The notes beneath the pieces are model-generated. The model was not told where the DNA came from and did not search any database. It worked only from the letters and a program-made list of their open reading frames with translations. Below, one piece after another: positions 47,901 to 61,532 of a stretch of 64,000 bases of DNA. Source of the stretch: Varroa destructor (taxonomy: Eukaryota; Arthropoda; Arachnida; Mesostigmata; Varroidae); the NCBI RefSeq assembly GCF_002443255.2, contig NW_019211455.1:20311126-20375125 (forward strand). Reading direction: 5' to 3'. Position 1 is the first letter of the stretch. Every line of letters starts with the position of its first letter. Both the position numbers and the translations under genes were made by a program.

Positions 47901-50900
47901 ACCTACTATATCGGCGTATAGTAATCGTACTCGTAAAGGCCTGTAACCCATAGAAGTATACAGGCATACATACCATTCAGGCCTAATCTCATTTTCGTCT
48001 AATCAAATCAATGACACGGAGATTTCTCCTTAGTTTTTATCTAAAAGTAAGGGCGGGAATAGTATGCGTCAGCTTCTCACGTCGAAAGCAATTCTTTCTT
48101 TCCCTATCCTCGTACGTCGTCGTAGTCATTCGGAGGCATCGCCCGCGCTACAAGTACAGCCGGCGGTTAGTATGGAACGGTGATGCCTTGTCCGTACAAG
48201 TACACGCCACTTTGTTCGGCCTTCGCATACTTCCGGGAATACGGCTTCACCGTTCCGTTGGCATTCGCAACATCGACAGCCAGACTTCAACGCGGTAGTC
48301 TTAGGAATATGCATATAGAAGCTTCTCCTTTTTCGTGCTCTACTTGATCGCTCGTCAGCTCCGTAACCAAATTACAAGTTCCTGATAGGAAGCCAGTAAA
48401 AGGCTAACCACGTCAGAACGACGGGGATGTGGGCTGGCTGTTCCCTGTGCAGGCCAACAACTTTTTGTCAGATCTTATCTCGGGGCAACTACGAGCTCTT
48501 TACGGAATAAGCACATTTATTCTAAGGTGAACAAGGAGATCAAGCTCGATGCTAAGAACGCATCAGGAGGCCGCTGGTTGTTCCGCTTTTGGCCCCAACG
48601 CAAACAGGCGTCCAAATCGGGGAGCGTAGACAAGTCGCTATGCATTTTGGCACCACAGTCCAGAACACTCCTTCTTTCGACTGGTTGACGAAAGTACGTA
48701 ATCTTGCTAGAAGAAAAGATGATCAAGAAAAAGTCACAATAAGCTAATTAAGTTCAATCTACTAATTGAGGAACTTATAAACACAACAAGAGTAAAGATG
48801 GAATTAGTGAGCGTTAGAGCCATACATACATAAAGATGCGATAACGAAAAGTGAGTAGAAGCAAATAGTCTTAATATAAAATTGGACTTCAATTGTTCAT
48901 CAAATTTGCCCTTCAAATTTCTTTAATTCGTAGCCCAAGCCAACTAATTAAAAAGGCACATAAATGACCAGGCTTGTATCGTCTTTAGCTTGTTTTATGC
49001 GGTTAGGTTTGTTCAAAGCAATTACTAAGCGGGGCCAAGGACTCAATCAGAAATGTTTGCTTCAAAGTCTTATTTCAACTCACGTCGAAGTGTTACCCTC
49101 CAGTTTTTCCTAGCGAAGGCACACATTCAAGGGGCTTTATCGGCTTGTACGATCTGAGTGACATTTATGTGGACAACCGTTAAGCTTGCAGTAAAAAGTG
49201 AGACACTTAAAGAATGATATTGTATCTTATCAGCTACTTTTACCGTAAGTTACTGCATCAGCGTAACATATGCAAGCAATGCATCCATGTAACGCGATTC
49301 TCCAGAATCATAAAATTCCAAACGAATAATCTATTCTTTTTTTTTCCAAATAGAGCGAAGTCGATAATAAAACTTCATTTGAAAAAAAAAATAATACATT
49401 CACTCGACCGGTTCACATTTGTCTATGATGACTTGTGCCAATGGTGGGTATTTTTCAAAAAGCTTGAAAAGTTTCACGCGTAAATCTGGGTCCAGTTGCG
49501 AGGTCTATACATTAAACCGGTTCGCCACCGTTAGACGGGTGTAGCTAAACGATATCACAATTTGGTTCTGTTTATTTTACTAATAGCTTGTGAGGAGGCT
49601 ATATATAGGTTTTTCGCTGGAGTTCGAGTCAAACAGCTTCTCCATGTCGAACCGTTGATTTTATCTATTGCCCTGTCAATTGATGAATATGCTAAATCGT
49701 CTCGATCCCAAATGTCACTTAGAGAGTGGTGCCTGTACGATGTGATTTCAGTGGCATTTTCTAAAATCTTCTAGCCATTGACATTGTGCAATAAGCAGAA
49801 GTAAAAGCGAGAGCTGTCTGCTACGCGAAGCCCATCCGAGTGCTAATGACTGGGTGAATATTCGAACGTGTATCCCCGTTTATTCGACCCGAATCAGCAG
49901 TGGCGAATCAGAATGGGTCGTGTTTGTTCCCTTTACCCCCGCATGCTTCCCCGTTCTTAGTTTACTTTGTCGCTCGTTATTAGCCTCTTCCCAGCACTTC
50001 CTGGTACTAGCCGACATGGAACATCACTTACAGTCTGGTACGACAACATCAATGGATAGTCCAACATAGGGCAACAGCTCCGCGTTTCTGCATCCTGAAG
50101 ACGCGCCTATCGCTATTAAAGCGAGCCACAAGTTCCTCCTGTCAGCACCTTTCTATCTGTGTTCCAGTTTACATTAAGCTGCATTGCTCAGATGTAGATA
50201 GAAAAGTGAAATAACTATCTTGTGTGGCGTAGTTCAACAGAAAAGTTACCGCTACAATCAACACGGGGGCTGAGTCTATACTATACAGAACGAATGGTAC
50301 TTAATAGGCCCAATAGGCATACTTCTATATATACGGTTATATCCGACGAGGAAGGCTCCGTTGGCGAGAGGCTGATGTAACGAGGTTATTCTATTATATA
50401 TTACTGTATCTAGTACCATACAGAATTGTTCCAAATTATTTGGGTGGAGTCGATAGTTACATGAAGAAAAGCAATGAGAAATAGTTTCATCAAATAAATG
50501 ATTATTTAAAGCTAGATTGAAAAGGCAGTTAGTATTGAAAACGTTAGATAAGCCGCTTTGAGAAATTAAAATGGTATACCGCATTGTATTACATATGTGT
50601 GTCATCCTCATGCACTGCAGTAGCTATATTACCCTCAATCTATATTGTGATGAAGAATATAATGCGACGAGCAAGACAGCTTACAGACGACACTATCCTT
50701 TCAAAGTAAAAAAAAAAACGGTCAAACGATCATTAACAACTATTTTATTAGGCTTGGTTTCCGTCTAAAAAGATAGCGTTGCTTGTTATACGCCCAAACC
50801 ATTTTTTGGATGGCCATCGACCCCTTCGTCGTTATACGGTGTCAATAATAACAACGATTGAGCGTGTGGCCGTAGATTCGATGACATGAGGCTCTTCTGC

Positions 50901-51020
50901 TGGAAATCAAGCCGCGTCCCACACCTATGGAAGTCTTCATACTATAAAAAATTTAATTGAGCTCCTAAAAGGTGCGTACCACTAAAGTGGTGCTATTTAA
51001 TTATGTTTCAAGTAAGTTCT
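44940..51020. other. A+T-rich stretch, no gene recognised
   Basis: Short frames at intervals, none recognisable. Those looked at: 44977-45264 minus (contains GGVEAWL), 46962-47144 minus (60 codons from ATG 47144, hydrophobic start with an AFA/Q cleavage-like site, so a possible signal-peptide exon), 47123-47452 plus and 49.2-49.8 kb plus. An A run lies at 46505-46516. The 44.0-44.9 and 45.3-46.1 kb parts have no frame of 60 codons. Confidence 0.5.
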
Positions 51021-51038
51021 ATATATATATATATATAT
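51021..51038. repeat. (AT)9 microsatellite
   Basis: Nine uninterrupted AT units. Confidence 0.95.
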
Positions 51039-53793
51039 GAACGTGTAATAGAAAGCGGAGAAAAGGTAGATTCCCCTAGAAAAGTACTGGCCGATGTCTA
51101 CTTGGTTCTTTCGCAATGCTCCAGAAAACAATTGGCTTTTCAGGTTTTATATTTTAAGCGTTTCCCAAAGTAGCCAAATATAAAGTATGCCACTATCCAG
51201 AAGTCCTTCTCATCTCAAACTATTTTTACTTTTACACTGGCGACATCTATCGAGCGGCATACAAACAAAATGAATATAAAATAGGACCCTTTTCTCTTCT
51301 ATAAAGAAATCACAAATTGTTGCACCATTGCACAGATCAGTATGTTATGGTGGAACATATTTCAAGAATGAAGTAATGGAACACATCAGCTCTACTTTAA
51401 ACCTCGACAATTTTTTCGGTCAAAGACGACCTATTCGAATACCTACACTAATTTCAAGATTGCTTAGGTATATTTATCAATGACAACATCAGATTCACTC
51501 CTCGAGAATACGATCTACGATTCGACCTTAACCGTATCGCCTTTGCGCCTAAATAAGCTCACAGAACAAGCTGTTTCAGCGTGTATTACAAAACCTGTCT
51601 TTATCCATATCTTGATCTTGGTCTTTGCAGCGACCCATGATTCCATTCCGCTTTTATAGTTATGCTTCTGCGCCAGCCGCAAACATAGCCGCGCGAATTT
51701 CTGCCATGCGTGCCACTTGAAATTCATCACTGTTGCTTTTTTGTTGTTTTTGTTGCGATATCAATTCATTGATTCATTAGAGGCCAGTGCTACAAGCCGT
51801 TGAAGTACAAGCGAGGTCGACCTCTTCGTTTACTTTGGCCCCTTTTCTCAATGTCTCTGACCCTTCTGACTCACTTCGCGAGGCTTGAACTCTTCGAGCC
51901 AATCAAGACAAATGGCGATTGCCGTTTTTACTTTGACTTGACATTCGGCGAGGCAGTGCCTCTACCCGAGTTCTTTCACCAGCATCTGCCAAGCACCCGT
52001 TTCAAGAAGGCGGAAACACGCAAAGCTTCGCTTGGTCTAAGAGTTTGCCATGTCAACGATGAATATTAAATACATTACCGTTGTTGCTTCTCCATTCCCG
52101 ATGAACAGAAACCAATTAGATGAGTACTGAAACTATAACCAATCAAAAAGTCTAGCCATAAAACTTCTATTGTAACATAAAAACATTAAGCAATTAACGT
52201 AAGCACGTGCTAGACTGAAGATCATACTTGCGAGCGAATCTGAAGTATGTCTATATAATAAACCCCACAAAGCGAGGCTATGAAATTTACCTGATGTTTG
52301 TTTATTACTGTATGATTAAAGCGGCAGCAAGATTCAAAGAAAAGTAACAGTTTCTAGCAAGCCTATTGAAAAACACCACCACTGAACAAAAACACATAAT
52401 AGTGACAATACACACACCGCATCAAGACTGGGTAAAAGCAGAGCATTTGTAGAAAATGAAATAGTCCTCTGGGGATGGTAGATTCCATTTCCAGTTTTCA
52501 TTTCGGTTTGTCACTGCTAAAATTTCTCACTACCATAACTTCAACTGACCAATACTTCAAGGTCTCGTATATCTATATTTACACATGCGGACGCTATGCG
52601 TCCACTGTGAAATGAGTTTGTATAAAATTGGTACTAGGCACCAGTATTCAAAGCCTCACACTAAACACTTTAATCCTTTTTTGCGATGAACGTATATGAT
52701 GATTCAATGACAAAGCTCTAGTACTACGTTCAACGGCTCTTGTAGTCTGTACATAGAAAGTTCTGAATAATTGGCTAGCAAGACGAGAGGATTTGTAACA
52801 AGAACGACTCGCAGCGGGACTCGCTTGCCGCTGAGGTTTGGACACACGTTGCGAACGTTGACTTGAATAACCAATATTGTCCAGCTAAGTAACCGAACTT
52901 TGAATTCGTGTCTTCGCCCAGGTAAATTTAAACAACTTACTGGTAATGTATCCGTTCGGGCTGATTTATCATCAGCCTTCAGGTTCATAAGGATCGCTTT
53001 TTGCGGGCGTGCACTATCTATCATTCAAGAGCCTCGAACGTTTCAGCCGAAAACTCCATTCAGTCGTTCTGACCCTGCACAGCCTTCGAAACACTTGTCT
53101 ACTGTGGTAGATGAACAAACGACACTCGGAATGAGTACTGCAATTACCATCAGCAACTGATTACGTTTTTTATTCTTGTCCATTTTAAAGCAATCTCTAA
53201 AGAGGACCAACAATTTTTACACGGCAATAATTTTTACGTAACGTCCGGATCAGATAACTAGATCTGTTTTTTTTTCCTGTACAATCGTCACTTCTACCTT
53301 TGCCGTTCGCGTTATTGCTATTCCTCTGTCTCTGAATCGCCTTTTTACTTTCTACTATAATTGCCATAGGTAGCTTTTTCATCAACGACGATCTTCTGTC
53401 TGATAATTTCTATCAAGACCGTCCGACAATTCCCACAAACCTGCTCCTCATTCGACATTATTTCTGCCTAAATCTGCTCTTCAAATGTGTTCAACCAACA
53501 GAGGCATCCGAAAGGGGGCCGACAGCAGTCACAGCTGAAGCAGCCCCTGAAGCAGGCAAAAACTGGAGCTGTTATGATTTTTACTCGCTCTGTTCGAACG
53601 AGTATTGTCGGTGAACGAGAGGCATGTAAAAGAGAGGATCATGGTCATTATCGGCAAGAGCCGAAGCATTACTTTGGCGCTGTCTTGGCAAGTAGGTTCG
53701 AAATGTCACAACATAAAAATCGGCATAAATATTCGTCTCCGTCTCCCTCCATATGGGCTGCCTGTTCCTGAACGCCCACTTTCATGCGTGTTA
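51039..53793. other. No gene recognised
   Basis: A+T-rich to 51.5 kb, then short frames. Complementary frames overlap at 52704-53024 (minus, ATG but placed directly after a stop codon) and 52900-53160 (plus), each about 90-106 codons; neither is recognisable. A T run lies near 53265. Confidence 0.5.
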
Positions 53794-53811
53794 CCCTCAC
53801 CCCCCCTTCCC
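53794..53811 (-). other. G-quadruplex motif on the minus strand
   Basis: The plus strand reads CCC TCA CCCCCCC TT CCC. The complement can supply four tracts of at least three G (the run of seven splits into two tracts with a one-base loop) with loops of 2, 1 and 3 bases, fitting the usual G3+N1-7 rule. It lies about 190 bases from a long GT tract. Confidence 0.6.
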
Positions 53812-54003
53812 AAGCGTCCTGTTGGCCGGCACCCGTTAGCTCTGTTCCTGGTACCGTTTTTCTCTGACGGCTTCATGAAGTATATTTGCATACGCACGCT
53901 GGTTGAACTCGACTTTGATCTTCTTGCGTCGTTTTCTTCACCGGACAGAATAGCCATTTCAGGCTGATCTCTCGCTTTTTTGTGAGCCTCCATGTGTCTA
54001 CGG

Positions 54004-54041
54004 GTGTGTGTGTGTGTGTGTGCGTGTGTGTGTGTGTGTGT
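54004..54041. repeat. (GT)19 microsatellite with one GC interruption
   Basis: Thirty-eight bases of alternating GT with one GC at about 54022-54023. Alternating purine-pyrimidine GT tracts are able to adopt Z-DNA. Frames through it read Cys/Val repeats on plus and His/Thr repeats on minus and are artefacts. Confidence 0.97.
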
Positions 54042-55865
54042 ATATGTATGTCAATACTGTCAACGTTTCGCGATCTGCTATGGCTGAAGTCGAAGGAACC
54101 TCGGCACCACATTAGAGTGGATTCAAACGATCGACCCCTGGAGTGGCTCGCGCGAGCTGCTCAGATCGGTCGAGCATACGTTTCTTTTAGCCAGATATCG
54201 TCAATCGTCATTGGTTTCATGCGAATCTCACTTTTTGTAAATCTGTACGACAGAATTCAAATTTTATCTGAAAGGAATAAATAGTTTATAAAGAACGACG
54301 TCGATAAACAACAACCCATCAGAATATCAAGGCAAAATCTAAGGGCAAGAAAAGAAGATTCGTAACGCGGGGTCAGTTGTTAGTAACAATCTAGACGTGT
54401 CCATATGCCGTTTGTGTTCCGCTGAAAAGACGTAAAGCAAGGTGCGAATAATAAGGGGTAATAGTCTGCTCAATTAACGGGGTATTGTACATTGCTACCA
54501 CTCATAATATAATTTCACTGACGTATAGTGCATATGATAGGATTATACTTAAAGAGTACGTATTAGCGTGACACTATTCGAATGGTAAGAATTTCCTCTT
54601 AATGTTGCTTTATAGATCCAGTAATGATAAAATTGTCAAATAAACTTTATTTTTGATTTTATCTTTCATGTGTTTTTGTTGAAAACCAACTGTCTTCAAC
54701 GTAAAGATCTTCAACGAGTTTATCCTTGTTTTATTTATCCTATTTAAGCCAAGTGGAATATTTAAATAAAAGTTAAAAGAAAAAGTACATTCAACCCAAG
54801 GGTCGGATCACAGAATCGAACCGCCAAAACAATACATATGCTTTTGACAATGGAATTAAGGTGTCATTTCATCGATTTGCGTTTATGCGGTCTTACGCAT
54901 GCACGAGACGTAAGGACCGAGGAATATGTTTTTTTCGTAGAAAATTACGGAATCTAGAAAACTTAGTATCTTCTCCTCTATAAGTAAGTCCCTAGATAGC
55001 AGCTGACACTAATTCATTACGGCGATGACAATGGTTTGCTCACATCCTGACGTTTTCTATTAACGTTTAATCATATATGAAGCGAGAATAGGGGCATGTT
55101 ATTACGTGTATAGGGTATGGACAGTTGCATTTTTCTATTTTTTTTCATTTGATTTTAACAGTTATTAACAACAGTTGCGTGATGTAGGATTACTGGCGAG
55201 CAAACATGTAGTTCCTCTATTCAGTCTACAGGTACGCTTCCGACTCATCTCGTCCTGTATATATTATATACACGGGTTAGTATCCTAACAGTATTGGCTA
55301 ATAGTCCTGCTACAGATATCGGACTAGATAAGTTGTATGGTCGCTTATTTGAAGCGCAGTTTAACTCTACCCAGACAGAAGTTTCAGAGTTAGTTATTAA
55401 AGTATATGTGCACAGAAACCATCACCGAATCGGCCGCTATCTTATCAGAAACATATGAATTCTAATAGAAGCAATAAAAAGGATCAGCCATTGATGAAAA
55501 ATTATCTTGACGTACCTTAGAAAATAAACGAATTTATTGTCGATAAATCAAATCGCAGTAGGAATATAACGGTAGAGATTCTATACGGGTTCAGTTATCT
55601 GGTATACCAACGCCGTTTGCACTGTGGCAACAACGTTACTAGATCCGTTTATAAAATGGTTAAATCATCATCATTCTTCATAATTATCATATGTATAAGT
55701 TGTAACAATTTGATAAAACGATTCCCCCAACAGCGAAATAATCTACGAGCTTTGTAAGTTATATGCCATCTAGTTTCATCTACGCCAAATGTACTCATTA
55801 AATCAATGGCGATAGTTAAAGCCCCTCACCACAGAGTGCTCTTTACGTCTTATGAAAGAAGCCCA
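54042..55865. other. A+T-rich stretch, no gene recognised
   Basis: After the end of a frame crossing the GT tract (to 54284), there is no frame of 60 codons until 55.8 kb and no recognisable element. Confidence 0.55.
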
Positions 55866-55889
55866 GGGGATGGGGGGGGGAGGGTGGGG
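55866..55889 (+). other. G-quadruplex motif on the plus strand
   Basis: GGGG AT GGGGGGGGG A GGG T GGGG: four or more G tracts of at least three bases with one- or two-base loops, among the most favourable quadruplex patterns. It stands out in an A+T-rich surround. On the minus strand it would encode Pro-rich peptide, and a minus frame of 83 codons runs through it but is unrecognised. Confidence 0.75.
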
Positions 55890-57108
55890 TCTGGTATTCA
55901 AACGTAGGGTAACTTGGCGTGCATAGGCACAATATGAGTCGCAATTAACACAACATCCTTTGCTAACGATAACCACTTCGTTTTTCGGCGATTGTGCAAT
56001 AGTCCCCTGAATCCTGATCACTACCCAAATTGCTTGGTCCAAGTCGCTGTTCAAAACTAATTATTATCACCACAAAATGCCTCGGTAAATCGAGTGCCGG
56101 TGGCTTGGATGCGGTGTGCAAGGTAGAACTTTAAGTGGTCATTAACGTGTAGGACTTTCGTGTAGGAGACTCGCGTATCACACCATAATGTACACTATTA
56201 ACTTTCACTATGAAGTCAAATACGACGCAAAAATAGATGCAAAAAGCCGTTTTAAAACAGTTCCAAATTATGTTATTGTTTTTATAATGTGTATTTACGA
56301 ATTGAATGGCGATCCTGCTCCCAATGTTTTGCAAAAACAGTTTAGATCAATAGTCCGGCTATCATCCAGTCGACTTTAAGGTGTTTATCGAATGCAAACA
56401 AACGTGTCTACCGAGTGAAATAAAGACTTTAATTAACTTATTTCTCTAGCGCCTCTGATCCTGCGTGATCGAGGTTCTCTCTTCCATAGGAAAAAAGTCC
56501 TACTTAGGTCTAGAAGCACATTTATCTGAATACATTTATATAACAGTTGTACTCAGCCATGGTCTCTGGTCGAAACACATATGTTCAGCGCTTCCTTGGG
56601 GTGATAACGTGGTAATGAGGGTAATGCAGTAACTGCAAACATTAGCAGTGTGAAATGTTAGTGATCCATTTTAAGTAACAGAGTGATTCTCCTATGCTTT
56701 TTTTTGATATAAAATGGCATTTTGTCTAATGACGAGACCACTTCATATATGCGGTATCTTAAATACGCAAAAGGATCCAATTCCAAGAAACAGTTCGATC
56801 TAAGCATCCACAAAAAAAAGTCCTAAGGGTAACAAACTTTACAACCACTTAGAGGAAAGACGCACACCGAAAGAAAGAACATAAGAGAAAACACAATTTG
56901 CTGTTCGTTAGGTCGTTCAAACAGGACCTGGCCTAAGAGTACACATACATGGTTCCTTGGCTATGAGTCCTGAAGGGCAGTGCCAATCAGCTTGATACTA
57001 CCGTGTAGCATTCAAGTACTTCTTCATGTGGATGGCAGTGGTAGACAATTGAACTGGGCCTCTATCTAGGCCAGCTATTTTCCGAACCTCCTCTGCATTG
57101 TCACTTAC
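55890..57108. other. No gene recognised
   Basis: Short complementary frames at 56.13-56.38 kb only; 56.4-57.0 kb is empty. Confidence 0.5.
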
Positions 57109-57209
57109 CTCATCAAAGCGAACGCTCAGGTCAAATTTGGACCATATAAGGATGTGTCTATGCCAAATTGTGTTAGTGGATACACAGACGGCATTTTCGT
57201 TTGCAAAAG
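57109..57209 (-). CDS. Candidate internal exon, 101 nt, minus strand
   Basis: Bounded on the minus strand by an acceptor (cctttcttagtaagtacag) and a strong donor (GAG/GTAAGT at 57108-57103). It is open in one frame that continues across both boundaries. The peptide is aromatic-rich and evenly mixed, with WHRHILIWSKFDLSVRFDE at its end. The alternation of W/I/L/V with polar residues would fit beta strands, but I cannot assign a family. No adjoining exon could be joined to it with confidence. Confidence 0.2.
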
Positions 57210-60200
57210 CTGTACTTACTAAGAAAGGTGTAGCGTGATGAGGACTTGCAATCACTGTTGGACATTTGCGCTTGACCGTAAGCCTTTCAGAATAGGCACC
57301 TCTACACTTTCAAGGCTATTTCAAAATGCTTGCCCGCCGACAGTTATTATCACACAACGATACAGTGCATCCTATTCGACTTTGCTTGTGGATTTATTAC
57401 AATGTGAATTAATATCGCCTACTACTGTATAGATCATTTGCTATGTTTAAAACAACAACCGGTGTGCATTAATGGGTAATAGAGAGAGTGGAGATCTCTT
57501 GTGTGTCAGCTTATGAAAAACACCAACATATATATGTCCGCCTTTAGGCGTACTATAGATTCTTACTCGCTACCGACCATTGGAGTAGCTTCTAACCACT
57601 AAGCCTTTACTCAGCATACTGTCTATGAGCACGGCTCAACGTTGTTCTTTGTTCTCGACAAAAACCTTACTTCCTCTCAGTGTAGTGCAAAGTATCTCAC
57701 TATTTGCAATTTGTTATACGGATAAGACTTAAAACCCAATAAGCACATTGCGCGACCTCCAATTAATGCCTTACGGGTCGTCTGCTGGAAGCCCTGAGAT
57801 TGCTGGCTCGACCTGGACCTCCTCTTCCTAACAACCAATTCCAGTACATCCATTAAGACGGACGCAACCGCAATCCAGCAAGGCAAGAAGGCACAGCTTC
57901 GACTACCGGACAGTCATCGCGACGACTAGAACGGGCGTCGAGCCTGGAAGATGCGACAAGGGGGCAAACACGTAATTGGAATGCAATTACCCAGACGTCC
58001 TCTCTGACCTCTGTGAGCTGCCCACGTGCATTGGCTCGACCCTGCGAGACAATCAAGTGGAATGTTTGTCGAAATCTGATAAAACAACATAAATTGCTGT
58101 GTAGCATGCAGATAGATTCGATCTAGCGGAAAAACACTTACAGTGGCTATTTCATTTGGAGAAACAGTTGGTTTGTTAGTACCAGTCTAATTTCATTTAA
58201 AGTATCAATGGGGAAATTGATTGTGAGTTTATCTGGGAAACTTAATTATAGGCGTTTATGACGTGTTTATAGCAAACTACCCGATAGTGGCGAGCATCCA
58301 CCATAGTGCAGGTTTGCATGAATTCTATTTAGCTCTATACAAACTAGTTTTCATTGTTGTAGGACCCTTAGCTTTATAGCGATACCGGCCTAGCCTCTTA
58401 GAGACAGCTTGGTCTTGCGAGTTAAATTCCTTTCCGAGGCCTAAGAGAGTAAACTTTGCAAATCTCAAATTGCATTTTTCAATAATTACCCTTATCAGTT
58501 TTACCTTCATCGTTAGTGGTTCGCTCTTTCTCTCCCTCCCCACCCTTCCGTCTTTCATTGTTTCGGGACGGTACTGGTAGTGGCGACAGGGCTCTCTCAG
58601 CAAAAGAATGTAGGAACGCTTGAGACTAGCCTAATTTTTTGGCTTTCACATAGAACGACTCCCGGAGACGGCCGCCATCGTACGCGTCCTCTGATACGAT
58701 ATGTCGTCCTGTAGTAAAAATGCGTCCATTGAAATATATAACACATCCCGTGTGATTTCCATATGAACGCTATGAAAGACGTTAACTGATCGGCAGCATC
58801 GGCCTCTGCCAGCCCAGTCGAAGTAAATCTTGCTTTGGCATTCAGCTCCTCGGGGAGGAAACCGTACATTCTCTAAATCCCAAAATCTCTGCCAGCTTAT
58901 CATCGTATCAGGCAGTCGGCCGACTTCGCTTCTGTACCGCTTCCTGCCCAACGCTAGAAGGAAGAGCGTTTTTCTTATGCTTTTTTTTTTCTAAAAAAAT
59001 CAGAAAATGCCACTATTGCTATTGCCTTTGGCGATTCATTTCACCCGCTACTGATTATTTATATATAATGATACCAGCGTAGAAATTCTTGCAGAAAGCC
59101 GGTATTTTGCTGCGATCTAACGATGTCCGCCATACTAACTAAAATCTGGGCAAAGGTTTTCAATTTATGGACAATATGTCCGTATTACTTTTTACTACCT
59201 TTCAACGTATCGAACGACACGTGCAGCTTCTACGAAAGTTAAGCTAAAGAACGTGTATGGTTGTGTACAGGGCTTGCGACCTTAGATGACAGGAACAGCT
59301 GTTTCAGGGCAGAGCATATCTACTTTGTCAACTGCAAGATATTTCAACATAGGCCAGACTTCGGCCTAGTACTAGAAGTATCCTAATCCTCCACTTGAGC
59401 ATACAATTCGTATGTTTATATATTACCTCACAGGAAAGTCATAGGGGATCGCATGGCAAAAGGGCAGTCCAGTTTGATTTTGGGTCCCTGTGTAGAAATT
59501 TGATATATGAACCTATTGTAATTCTAGAGGTGTCCGTTCTCAGCCAAAAACTACGACCGAAGTCAACAGCCTGATAGTACGGTTGCAATAGCTTAAACGC
59601 AGCAAGCATGATCCGAAACCGCCTGACTGTTAGGATGAAAAATATTTTATTGGTTTATCTAATAGCCCGAGCTCATGTTATTCTCCGTGCATTTCCGTGT
59701 ACTTCCTACATGAATTACTTTTATGTTTCGTGCTGTAGCTAAACAAAACTAGCATCTTGTGCCAACGAAGCTATTACGATTACGATTACCGAGTGTTACC
59801 ATTTAAGATCAGTCTGCTTTGTAAGCCAAGCAAAACATGACACGTTGACGAAATCTTCTATCGTGTTTTCCTTCAATTTCCAGTTGGCTTCTGGAAAGCG
59901 AAAAGAGAGAGCGCGGCCGGCGTTGTCTCGTCTGAGACAATCGGAGGTCGGGAATTAGTCTATTACCGTCAACTGACCAGATACAGAGTCGCTTATAGAG
60001 TCTAACCTTATTTTTTAGACCACCGGAAAATATCATGGTCATCGCTCCTGGAATTGTTTCATCGCCCTTCACTGCTTACGGCCTATAAAAAGCCGCATCT
60101 ATATTGATAAACTCGTATATTTTATGAACTTCTTTGATACACACATTAGTCCTACTTCGTAAATATTTGACTCTTCCGAAACAGTCCGTTTACCTTTTCA

Positions 60201-61231
60201 GAAATGCATCCTAAAAAAGAAGACGAAGTTTCAAGATCAGACCGGGTTTGGATAGATTAAATATAACGTCAGTAAAGAAATGACTATGAGACAGTTCGCA
60301 TAATGATCTTACTTTGATAGAAATACGGCATTTTGTTATATAGTCCACATAATGTTGACATCGGACAGCTTCATATAAAACAAAGACATTCTCGTTTTAG
60401 GTGAACTTTCTAGAAATGTTTAGCAGATCATTCTGAGCTCTTTTACGTCTAAACCTGTCACGTTTATTCTAGTGGTGTTAGCATACGTTATGTTCTGTGG
60501 CACGATGCATGCAAACGCGTACTGATGTGCGATTCGTGTTTGTTTCAGTAGGTACTTCAATAGAGAAATTGCCCATAATCGGTCGTTTTTGCTGCATATC
60601 GCCCTGTAGCCTGATTGCCGACATGAAAAAGCACATGGTAACAAACTACCTAAGTAATCCATAGATGGGCATTGGCCCACATTTTCTCCGTTAGCCCAAC
60701 TTGCGTGCATAAACTCTTCCTTACCTGCGCGATAATTCTTTAATTTGTATGAAGGCTAAACGATTTTGTTACGAAACGCGTAAATGAACGCATACTCAGG
60801 AATCCCGCCGGCGCTGTGTGTTACATTTAGTCCACGGACTCCCTGTACGCCAGTACCTGGTGCCCCCAATTACCGAGCTCCATCAACAGAGGCGATAGCT
60901 GAGGTATGATAACCAAATTATGACGTAAACTCAGTCTCATTTCAGTTGCTACTTCAAACAGCTGTAGTACAAACTTGAAGCAGGCAAACAATCGTAATAA
61001 TAACAGCTTCTGATGGTACTTGTTTTCTAGGCTGGCTCATTGACCTTTTGTTTTCTCACGCATCCTTCCTTCGGTATATGCGTCCTGACGACTTAGTCCG
61101 TTGAAGAAACAGATGGGTGGGATACGAAGTCAGCCAAGATCTGAAAGCAAAGGACGTCTGTGTGTAGGGCCATCGTCTATTTTTCTGCCTTCTAGGTCTC
61201 GTACCATTGTTTCGTCATCTTTGTCATAGCT
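57210..61231. other. No gene confirmed; minus-strand frames predominate
   Basis: A series of minus-strand frames (57677-57886, 57853-58107, 58325-58603, 58597-58869, 58646-58951, 59809-60072, 60420-60710), mostly without ATG starts and none recognisable. A 45-base interval at about 58141-58185 is bounded by attag and GTAAGT on the minus strand and is open, but too short to call. 59.0-59.8 kb is empty. A short ATTACG repeat lies at 59773-59789. Confidence 0.45.
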
Positions 61232-61432
61232 CTAACCTGTTCTGTCGTCATTTCCCTCCCTATGTCCCGCTTGTTTTGTGAGATTCTGATCACTCAGAGA
61301 ATGTCGCCGGTGGACACCAGTGATCGCGTTTAGTCGCTTACGAGAGTCGACCTTCGGAGAGCCGCTCGTGCTTTGAGTGTACCGACGTGAACGCACACTA
61401 AGTCCGAGAGGACCGGCTGGTTCGTGATACAT
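61232..61432 (-). CDS. Uncertain open reading frame, 66 aa
   Basis: ATG 61432 to a TAG at 61232; the frame is open 10 codons further upstream. The product is hydrophilic and basic, with two Arg/Ser clusters (SVRSRRY, HRRHSLSDQN) resembling kinase-site-rich disordered regions. The AG/GTTAG overlapping its stop could be a donor. The length is ordinary for chance and no domain is recognised. Confidence 0.15.
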   Translation of the reverse strand: MYHEPAGPLGLSVRSRRYTQSTSGSPKVDSRKRLNAITGVHRRHSLSDQNLTKQAGHREGNDDRTG

Positions 61433-61518
61433 TTGTGGTTCTATTGCCGTAATGTTACGGCCTCACAGTACATTGACCGTTGTTACATTTCTCACAACAA
61501 ATACATACGGCCAAGAGT

Positions 61519-61532
61519 GGGAGGGGGTGGGG
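61519..61532 (+). other. G-rich tract (three G runs)
   Basis: GGG A GGGGG T GGGG has three G runs, one short of a standard four-run quadruplex motif; a two-layer or intermolecular form is possible. Confidence 0.4.

Noticed and set aside
53873..54284. Frames through the GT tract reading Cys/Val or His/Thr repeats
   Set aside because: Repeat-derived peptides with no other support.
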